Assembly (NCBI GenBank): GCA_029856435.1
Contig: JAHQXB010000158.1
Span: 1-36,347 of the forward strand
Direction: 5' to 3'
Source of the DNA: Candidatus Jordarchaeia archaeon
GTDB lineage: Archaea; Asgardarchaeota; Jordiarchaeia; Jordiarchaeales; Jordiarchaeaceae
Length of the DNA: 36,347 bases
Shown: in pieces, positions 7,280 to 13,127 of the stretch
How positions within the stretch are numbered: position 1 is the first letter of the stretch
Layout: each line of letters opens with the position of its first letter
The notes under the pieces: model-generated
Databases searched by the model: none
What the model saw: only the letters and a program-made list of their open reading frames with translations
What the model was told of the DNA's origin: nothing
Made by a program: the position numbers and the translations under genes

Positions 7280-9007
7280 TTGCAAAAAAGAACGGCTGTA
7301 CTATTGGCACTTTTAATTCTAACAATGGGACTCACAACCCTCATAATACTAAATAGCAACGCCCACTCTCCCACTTACTACTCACCCCTCATTCAAACCA
7401 CTAACACGGTGACTTTGAAAAACATGGAAATAACATCCACCAGCAATCTAACTAATAGTTTAGTCCTAAGAAATATCTCCATAAACAACTTCGGCGTAGC
7501 CACTGTTACAGACACCTTCACGGTGAGAAACGACGGAACAAACTCTGCGACATTTGCAGATGTGCTCTACCCAGGGAATGTGTGGTCTGAGCTCATCACG
7601 TACACTGCTTGTCACGAGGACATCCAACTTAACACAGAACGAATTTTTTCAGGAGGAGTAAATGGAACCCGAATAATATTCCACAAATCATTATCTCCTG
7701 GGGAAAACTATACATTTACGTTAAAACAATATTTTAACAACACACTCAGTACAGTTAGCTCTCAGATGCGGTTTAGCTTCCCAGCTTATCCTTATTCACC
7801 CTACCGAACAGAAGAGTGCAGAGTTTCAGTGGCATTACCTAAAGGCGCTTATTCTACATCCTCCCTGAAATACAATTACGCTAGTATATCACCCTTTGAC
7901 GCCAGCAATACATTGGGAATAAACTTCACGTTTAACGATGGGAGCTCTATTGTGTCGCTTAAAACAGTCTACAGGCAAGTAACAATCGACCCCTGGATGG
8001 GAATAAATGTAATAGAAGCCCATCTAATAGAAAATAAGGGGGTTTCAAATCTAAATAAAACCTATTTTCAAGCTCCCGCGGGCACAGTAAAGTTTGAGGC
8101 CAACGATGCTGCTGGAACCTTAACTTCTTGGCCCTCAGGCGACAGCCTAGAAATTTATACACGCTACTCGATTCCCCCCAATGGAACCTACGTCTACTAC
8201 CTCACATATTCCATTCCCATAGTGTTTTCACAAATTGGCAGCTCCGGAACTTACCTACTCGCCTTTAACATTGTTCCTAACTATGGGGGAATAATTGAAA
8301 ACTTCTACGTCTCCATAATATTCTCCAACTTCCTAGGCATATCCTTCCAGAGTCCTCCAGCACTACCCATTACCTCAATTAATAAGAACATTTATCTCTA
8401 CACATACAAAAACGTCATTCCAACACAAAATATATCATCATACTTCCTTTACAGCGTCGGATTCCCAAACACTTACCTTCGCCCCCTCGCCCTGACGCTA
8501 GCATTTGGCTTGGCGGCTGCTGCTTACGCCTTTATCAGGTCACGTCGCGTAGAGGCTGCACCCGCTATAGTGAGACCAGCAGAAGTTACAGCTTCGATTC
8601 TCAGTGAATTCCTCGACTTGTACGAAGAAAAGAATACACTAATACTCGAAATGGAACGTTTGCGTGAAGACGTCCTCAGAAAAAAGGTTAGCAAGTTAGA
8701 GTACGCCCAAAGAATAAAAAACTCGGAAAAAGAACTAGCCAGACTTGAAAGTGAAATAAACAAAATAAAGACCAAACTCATAGAGGCAGACAAAAAATAC
8801 GCGTCGGACATCAGATACTTTGAAATAAATGAGGCAGACCGAGAGCAAGCCAAACTGGCTCTACAAAGCCTTAGAAGAAGGTACCTCATGAAACGCCTAG
8901 ACAAAGAAACCTACCTCAAACTAAAGGAAGCCCAAGAAAACAAACTCAGAAAGGCAGAATCAAACCTAGACAAAAGAATACAGGACCTACGCAGAGAAAC
9001 TATCTAA
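7280..9007 (+). CDS. Large secreted-domain membrane protein with cytoplasmic coiled coil
   Basis: A 575-residue type I membrane protein. An N-terminal signal/anchor helix (residues 4-26) is followed by about 370 extracellular residues rich in beta strands and N-glycosylation sequons (for example NNTLS, NISI, NGTRI, NKTYF, NGTYV). A membrane helix at about 397-420 leads to a basic stop-transfer RSRR, then about 140 charged residues predicted to form a long coiled coil. The two-domain extracellular part with repeated gain of ENKG/NDG-type beta motifs is reminiscent of ribophorin I, but I cannot establish homology. Start is TTG at 7280, 3-4 nt after GGTGAT. Its divergent neighbour makes the lipid-linked sugar, so this may be a glycosylation substrate or an oligosaccharyltransferase accessory protein. 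Both are inference. Confidence 0.8.
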   Translation: MQKRTAVLLALLILTMGLTTLIILNSNAHSPTYYSPLIQTTNTVTLKNMEITSTSNLTNSLVLRNISINNFGVATVTDTFTVRNDGTNSATFADVLYPGNVWSELITYTACHEDIQLNTERIFSGGVNGTRIIFHKSLSPGENYTFTLKQYFNNTLSTVSSQMRFSFPAYPYSPYRTEECRVSVALPKGAYSTSSLKYNYASISPFDASNTLGINFTFNDGSSIVSLKTVYRQVTIDPWMGINVIEAHLIENKGVSNLNKTYFQAPAGTVKFEANDAAGTLTSWPSGDSLEIYTRYSIPPNGTYVYYLTYSIPIVFSQIGSSGTYLLAFNIVPNYGGIIENFYVSIIFSNFLGISFQSPPALPITSINKNIYLYTYKNVIPTQNISSYFLYSVGFPNTYLRPLALTLAFGLAAAAYAFIRSRRVEAAPAIVRPAEVTASILSEFLDLYEEKNTLILEMERLREDVLRKKVSKLEYAQRIKNSEKELARLESEINKIKTKLIEADKKYASDIRYFEINEADREQAKLALQSLRRRYLMKRLDKETYLKLKEAQENKLRKAESNLDKRIQDLRRETI

Positions 9008-9474
9008 CACATCCACTACAAACAAAAAACTATGATATCCAAGCTGACTAGAAGTAAAACAACTCTGTAGAAACAAAATTTTTTTGGCAACAATTCACAT
9101 CGCAACTAGTCATAATGTTCCTCTTGCATATACTGATACCGAGAAACAATTCGAATAAAAATGACCTTCAGAAAGCATAGAATTCCAATCTAACCACTTG
9201 TTAGTACCCTCTTTTTAGTATTCTTTCACATTCTCGCGACTTAGCTTTCATACCAACGCTTTCGTATAGAAAAATGATGCTATACAAATACGACAGCGAT
9301 AATCTGTTCTATCTGGGTAGTACTAATGACCTAAGCCCATACCATAATCTTCCACCTTGATGTGGTGTTAAAACTGCTTCTATTTAGAATAAAGCTTGTT
9401 AACTTCCAACAGTTAACGTTAAAGAAAAACCATTAAATCCATCATTCCCTTAAAAACAAACATACACATAACAT
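9008..9474. other. Intergenic stretch, nothing recognised
   Basis: AT-rich sequence between the end of the surface-protein gene and the structured RNA candidate. Only short open frames without ribosome binding sites are present. TTAAAAAC around 9451 could be a TATA element for a plus-strand RNA starting near 9475. Confidence 0.4.
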
Positions 9475-9690
9475 GTTGTGCAGCCAATTCCGGCAAAGCC
9501 CGGAATGTGGGGTTGAAGTTCGAAAAAGCCCAAAAGAGGGCATGGCCACAATTGGGAACATCCTCCCACCGAAAGCAAGGGAGATGTGCCTGCTTCAACC
9601 GTTCCCCAAGCGAGGCCCCCATGAAACCGGTGGAGGAAGACCCAAAGTTACGCGAGGTTAACGCTGGGTCAGAACGGTTGCTCTTTGTAT
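9475..9690 (+). ncRNA. Structured non-coding RNA candidate, identity unknown
   Basis: A GC-rich island of about 210 nt in an AT-rich spacer, with no credible protein. Many helices can be drawn: a closing stem GCAGCC 9480-9485 with GGTTGC 9676-9681; hairpin ATTCCGG 9487-9493 with CCGGAAT 9500-9506; GGTTGAAG 9511-9518 with CTTCAACC 9593-9600; inside it GCCC/GGGC (9528-9531/9538-9541) and ACAT-CTCCC/GGGAG-ATGT (9558-9567/9579-9587, one bulged C); and GACCCA/TGGGTC (9639-9644/9665-9670) around GTTA/TAAC. A 9-bp alternative pairing of 9562-9571 with 9628-9636 is also possible. A G-U pair in the closing stem favours the plus strand. I see neither the SRP helix-8 motif nor the RNase P GGAAAGUCC core, yet length and isolation would fit a divergent RNase P RNA. 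Confidence 0.5.
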
Positions 9691-9702
9691 AATTTATAGT
9701 TT

Positions 9703-9709
9703 AAAAAAA
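9703..9709 (-). terminator. Oligo-T terminator after tRNA-Gln
   Basis: On the minus strand a run of seven T residues begins five nt after the encoded CCA end of tRNA-Gln, a typical archaeal oligo-T termination signal. Confidence 0.6.
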
Positions 9710-9713
9710 GGAT

Positions 9714-9817
9714 TGGTAGCCCGGCGCAGATTCGAATTCCGCGGCCACCAATAGTGTGGTTGCACTGCGGTCAAAGGGTCCAAAGCCCTCTATGCTTGTC
9801 CGCTACACCACCGGGCT
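9714..9817 (-). tRNA. tRNA-Gln (UUG) with an intron in the T arm
   Basis: Acceptor stem AGCCCGG (from 9817) pairs with CCGGGCT, discriminator A at 9717, and CCA is encoded at 9716-9714. The D stem is GTGT/GCAT, the anticodon stem GAGGG/CCCTT, and the loop CTTTGGA gives anticodon UUG (Gln). The T arm is broken by 28 extra bases at 9764-9737. Removing them joins CGCAG to TTCGAAT and CTGCG, a perfect T stem and canonical loop, so the intron lies between positions 53 and 54. The junctions form a full bulge-helix-bulge: outer helix TTTGA/TCGAA, bulge AAT, central helix CCGC/GCGG, bulge AGT, inner intron stem, both cuts after the second bulge nucleotide. Splicing by the archaeal tRNA endonuclease is expected. 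Confidence 0.95.
9737..9764 (-). other. BHB intron of tRNA-Gln, position 53/54
   Basis: A 28-nt intron inferred from restoration of the T stem-loop and from a symmetrical bulge-helix-bulge motif. Cuts are predicted between AG and T at the 5' side and between AA and T at the 3' side. The intron hairpin is closed by ACCA/TGGT with a small mismatch below it. This is outside the canonical 37/38 site. Confidence 0.9.
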
Positions 9818-9925
9818 AGGGGCTTTTTTCTTTTTTTGGGAAGAATTCGTATGTTATGTATACTTTTCGAGTTTTTAACTCTTATCTTTATTGATTTCTA
9901 TTATTATGACAAAATTATGTCAGGC

Positions 9926-10140
9926 TTAATCTTCTTCTATGGTAATTGCTGAATAGTCGCATTGGATTTCGCATGCCCTGCAAACTAGGCACTCGTCTTC
10001 AGATACTACCTTTGCTAAATTTTTTTCAAGTTTGTACACTTCTGCGGGGCAGATTTTTACGCGGTAAGGCTGGTGCCTTATTCCTCTACGCACACCCCAC
10101 AGCCGACGCACTTGTTTTTGTCAACCTTTATTTTCACCAT
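9926..10140 (-). CDS. 2[4Fe-4S] ferredoxin, interrupted by 29 nt
   Basis: Small electron carrier. Reading from ATG at 10140 (GAGGAG about 12 nt upstream) gives MVKIKVDKNKCVGCGVCVEE and then a TAA stop. A second frame resumes as KICPAEVYKLEKNLAKVVSE, with CLVCRACEIQC and SAITIEED to the stop at 9926. Deleting 29 nt (10086-10058) between two copies of GCGTA fuses these into a normal 61-residue ferredoxin with CVGCGVCVKICP (C-x2-C-x2-C-x3-CP) and CLVCRACEIQC, the two cluster motifs. So the gene is either pseudogenised by a small insertion or the 29 nt are spliced or bypassed. The last position of the second cluster is C-D rather than the usual C-P. Downstream on the same strand is tRNA-Gln; upstream is the Trm112-like gene. 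Confidence 0.8.
10058..10086 (-). other. 29-nt insertion or candidate mRNA intron in the ferredoxin gene
   Basis: The segment is flanked by direct repeats GCGTA, so exact ends are ambiguous by up to 5 nt. With cuts TA|G and TA|A, exon TGCG can pair with intron CGCG as a 4-bp central helix (one G-U) between two 3-nt bulges, and the intron core folds as TAAGGC-ACCA-GCCTTA. The outer helix is not adjacent: CTGTGGGG/CCCCGCAG lies beyond an internal loop. This is at best a relaxed BHB motif. An insertion with a 5-bp target duplication is the main alternative. Confidence 0.45.
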
Positions 10141-10268
10141 TTTCTGGGGCTCCTCATATACTGTTTCATTAACAGTCGGAAGACTTACTGGTTTGTTCTT
10201 TGTTTTAATATACTTTGGCTAAAGTGTTTTGTACTCTCAAAATGGATATTTGAGAATTATTTGCGCCT

Positions 10269-10880
10269 TTATTTTAGATTGAATGGTTTCCCCTCATTCA
10301 GAATCTTCCTTGGAATATTGTTTTTCCATTTTTCTAAAAAGGCCTTATCTTCTTTGGCTTCGCGGAGATCGTCGGGTAGCATGTGGGGTATTGTTTCTAT
10401 TATGGGGTACCATCTGTTGCACTTTTCACAAATCATTAGGCCTTCCTCCACCTCGGCTCGATATAATAGCCAGTTTATCAGGTATATATTTGTGGTGAGT
10501 TCGGGGGTGAGACTTGCTGGGGGCTTTTCCTTTCTAGTTTCCAATGCCTTTTTTACAAGTTGCGCCGAGGAGGTGCCGCTCAGGTCTTCGATAGTAGTTA
10601 ATATGTCTAATTTTTCTGCGAATGTTTTGAGATAGTCTTTAAGCGGTAAAGGTTCCTTAGTCATCTCGTCCTCTATCTTAACAGTAAATCCTGATTCATC
10701 AATTGTGATTCTGTCCTTCAGGGCCTTTTTTAGAAAGAGTAGGTCCTTTTTTTGTATATCCTCGAGAACTTTTTCGAAATTCTCTTTTTGGGTCTCCCAG
10801 CTGAAGATTTTAAGCTTAAGAGGATAACTTTTGCACCCTTCAATGGGGCAAGCCAGAATATCTAACAACCATAGCTTCAT
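10269..10880 (-). CDS. Trm112-like zinc-binding protein
   Basis: A 203-residue protein resembling Trm112, the small activator that holds several methyltransferases (tRNA, rRNA and release-factor modifying) in an active form. The two halves of the zinc domain are seen at the ends: LLDILACPIEGCKSYPLKL near the N terminus and LMICEKCNRWYPIIETIPHMLPDDLR at about 148-173, with paired cysteines in each. Between them lies a long mostly helical, charged segment, the usual inserted domain of archaeal and eukaryotic Trm112 proteins. The 30 residues after MLPDDLR form a basic helical tail. It is followed after about 130 nt by the ferredoxin gene. Partner methyltransferase unknown and none adjacent. Confidence 0.8.
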   Translation of the reverse strand: MKLWLLDILACPIEGCKSYPLKLKIFSWETQKENFEKVLEDIQKKDLLFLKKALKDRITIDESGFTVKIEDEMTKEPLPLKDYLKTFAEKLDILTTIEDLSGTSSAQLVKKALETRKEKPPASLTPELTTNIYLINWLLYRAEVEEGLMICEKCNRWYPIIETIPHMLPDDLREAKEDKAFLEKWKNNIPRKILNEGKPFNLK

Positions 10881-11090
10881 TTTTGAACCTCTTTAGAAAT
10901 TGTTGCCAATTCCTTGTTAGTTTTTAAAATTTCTGCAATATTCCTTTTTATTTGATTCGTCGTTTATCCACTTTTCTGATTAGTGCTAACTTGCCCTAAG
11001 TAGCAGTGGGCATTGTATTTACGATAAGATAATAATTTAATATAAAAAACTTTTGTACAATCCTTCTTTTCTCAACTATTTGTGTTGTGC

Positions 11091-12230
11091 TTAGATCTTT
11101 GTTCTTACTATGCCACTTATTTGGCCTTCAACCCACAGATCTGGCCATATTTTTGACCCAGGTAAAACTACGGTTGAGTCCGCTATTTTGCAGTTGGGTC
11201 CCACGACTGCCAGTTTACCTATCTCTACCCTATTCCCCACCTCACAGTTTTCGGCTATAATGCATTCTTGGAGGTGGGCGTTAGAGGCAATTTTTGAGTT
11301 CTGATACATTACCGCTTTGTCGATTTTGGTTTCCCTTCCTATACTTACTCCCGACTTCACAATTGAACAGGGCTGAATTTGGACGTCTGCTTCTATTGTG
11401 CAATCATTTTCAATAATTACTGGGCCTTGAATTTTTGTGCCTTTCTTTACTACTGTGTTTTCCCCGATATGTACCGGACCGCTTATTTTTCCTTCTATTT
11501 CCGCCGTTTCGCTTATGTATCTCTTTATCTGGTTAACGATCCATTCTGTGGCTTTCATGTATCCTTCGGGTTTACCTACATCTACCCAAAATCCCTCTGC
11601 CTTATAACCGTATATGCGTTTACCCTTCTTCAGCATCAGAGGGAAAAGGTCTTTGCCAAAGTCAAAAGGAGTATTTTCAGGAATGTAATCCAGAATTTCA
11701 GGCTCCAATATGTAGAGCCCTGTACTTGCAAGGTTACTGAAGCATTCGTCCGGTTTTGGCTTTTCAATAAATCTTTTTATTTGATTTTTTCTGTTTAGCT
11801 CTGCTATGCCAAATTGCCAGGGGTTTTCCACCCCGACAAGTGAAATGGTAGCTATGCCGTCTCTCTCCTTATGGAATTTTAAGGCACTTGCCAGACTTAT
11901 CTCTGTAATATTATCTGACTGTATTACTCCAAAGGTTTCATCAAGATATTTTTCAGCGTTTTTAACTGATCCCGCGGTTCCCAGCGGTTCATCTTCCTTA
12001 GGATAATATATTTTTACCCCAAAATCCCGTCCATCCCCCAAATGTTTCTTAATCTTATCCTCCAAATAGTTAGTGGTAATGATAATTTCATCAAAACCCT
12101 GTTTACTAAGATACTCAATTATCCACTCTACAACAGGTTTATCGCAAATAGGTAACATAGTTTTAGGCGTAGTATAAGTTAAGGGCCGCAATCTGGTGCC
12201 ATAGCCTCCAGCTAATACCACTGCCTTCAT
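11091..12230 (-). CDS. Sugar-1-phosphate nucleotidyltransferase with left-handed beta-helix
   Basis: Makes an NDP-sugar from a sugar-1-phosphate and NTP. The N-terminal catalytic domain (about 1-235) opens with VLAGGYGTRLRPLTYTTPK, the nucleotide-binding loop with its catalytic Arg and Lys, then GTAGSV, the metal-binding Asp region (VIQSDNI, where GD is more usual), FIEKPKP and FWVDVGKPEGY. From about 245 to 379 runs a series of hexapeptide repeats (IGENTVVKKGTKIQGPVIIE and following) forming a left-handed beta-helix. This architecture is shared by archaeal GlmU-like UDP-GlcNAc synthases and GDP-mannose pyrophosphorylase-like enzymes; which sugar cannot be told. It may supply the UDP-GlcNAc used by the transferase at 6068-7108. 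379 residues, apparently complete, ATG start. Confidence 0.9.
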   Translation of the reverse strand: MKAVVLAGGYGTRLRPLTYTTPKTMLPICDKPVVEWIIEYLSKQGFDEIIITTNYLEDKIKKHLGDGRDFGVKIYYPKEDEPLGTAGSVKNAEKYLDETFGVIQSDNITEISLASALKFHKERDGIATISLVGVENPWQFGIAELNRKNQIKRFIEKPKPDECFSNLASTGLYILEPEILDYIPENTPFDFGKDLFPLMLKKGKRIYGYKAEGFWVDVGKPEGYMKATEWIVNQIKRYISETAEIEGKISGPVHIGENTVVKKGTKIQGPVIIENDCTIEADVQIQPCSIVKSGVSIGRETKIDKAVMYQNSKIASNAHLQECIIAENCEVGNRVEIGKLAVVGPNCKIADSTVVLPGSKIWPDLWVEGQISGIVRTKI

Positions 12231-12383
12231 GCTATTACCTCTCCTTTTAACCCAACCCTAGCCTTAACGAAGTGATAAGATTAACTTTTTTTCCTAACTA
12301 GCTCTTTTAATTAAAAGTAACTTCAATCGATTCGAATTCTGTTAGTTAGTTTTAAGACTTTCTCTAATATAAATCTAATGGAA

Positions 12384-12509
12384 TATTTTACGGGTGATGT
12401 AGAATTGTTCGTTTTCGCCTCAAAAAGGGGGTGTTTATAGGGCTTCTTTTACGATTTGGAGCCTTATTAGGGAGATGGAATCGAATAAATCTGCATCACC
12501 TATTTTACG
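12384..12509 (+). mobile_element. MITE-A copy 1 with 9-bp target duplications
   Basis: The 108-bp element runs 12393-12500. It begins GGTGATGTAGA and ends TCTGCATCACC, an 11-bp terminal inverted repeat with one mismatch. TATTTTACG occurs exactly on both sides (12384-12392 and 12501-12509), a perfect 9-bp target duplication. It differs from copy 3 at about two positions. There is no coding capacity. IS1 ends begin GGTGATGCTGC and IS1 makes 9-bp duplications, so descent from an IS1-family element is inferred. Confidence 0.92.
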
Positions 12510-12789
12510 AAACATCTCTCATACTTATTCTGTATCTCCAAACCCAATGGCTTATGTTAGCACTCCTTTATACTTTATTTGCTTTTTTCTGATGGTTTTG
12601 GTGGAGTTATCTTTCTTAATCCTTATTTGCTGGGAGATTCTATGTTTTAAAGGACGAGGAGCGCCAAAAAAATTCTCGGAGGGCTATGACGGGAATTAAC
12701 AATTAAATGGTAAGTAATTGCCGATGAATAAGCTCGATAACTGTATGGACTTTCTAAATCATTGATGTATTTAAAATAATTATTGTTAT

Positions 12790-12905
12790 GAAAAATCTTT
12801 AGGTTTTCATTCTTTATCTAAAACGCTTAAGCGTATGTGGGTTTGCCATGAAAACATTTTTCATGCTTTGTCTAAGAAGCGAAGCTTATGTAGGTTTTCT
12901 ATATT
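12790..12905 (+). repeat. Imperfect 54-bp tandem repeat
   Basis: Two diverged units, best aligned at 12807-12845 and 12861-12899 (TCATTCTTTATCTAAAACGC and TCATGCTTTGTCTAAGAAGC, each continuing to a TATGTRGGTTT end). Each unit has a GC...GC palindromic centre (CGCTTAAGCG, AAGCGAAGCTT). Purpose unknown; it may be a regulatory region or an RNA duplication. Confidence 0.55.
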
Positions 12906-13127
12906 TTAAAAATTGTAAAGTTTAGAGGTTCTAAAAAGACCTTATATGTAGAATTTCTTAAATAATTTCATAAGGTTTAGGTAGGATTAAAGAATGTAAT
13001 TGGAAAAAAATGGAAAATTTAATAATGCAGGAGCTCTCTTTTACCCATGCTATTTAAAAAAGGTTCTAAAGGGCTTCGTGGGCGGTTCATGTACCTTATA
13101 CTGTTTGGAAGCGTTGGTGGTATTTAA

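Larger units (their letters stand above)
12231..13127. other. Long spacer with a MITE and a tandem repeat
   Basis: About 900 nt without a convincing gene. It contains a 108-bp miniature transposon (12393-12500) with 9-bp target duplications and an imperfect 54-bp tandem repeat (about 12790-12905). The remainder is AT-rich. GGTGG just before 13128 is the ribosome binding site of the MutS-like gene. Confidence 0.6.

Noticed and set aside
9475..9690. SRP RNA or RNase P RNA identity for the structured island
   Set aside because: Neither the helix-8 GGAAG/GAGCA pattern of SRP RNA nor the GGAAAGUCC core of RNase P is present where expected on either strand.
9419..9692. Overlapping open frames on both strands in the GC-rich island
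   Set aside because: Several frames are open at once because the segment is GC-rich and structured; helices and isolation favour RNA over protein.
10058..10086. Canonical hBHBh' intron in the ferredoxin gene
   Set aside because: The outer helix is not adjacent to the bulge and one central pair is G-U, so only a relaxed motif can be claimed; kept as a hypothesis, not a firm call.
12475..12699. Plus-strand frame beginning MESNKSASP
   Set aside because: It begins inside MITE-A copy 1, and the same first nine residues occur in copy 2, so the frame is a transposon read-through with no ribosome binding site.
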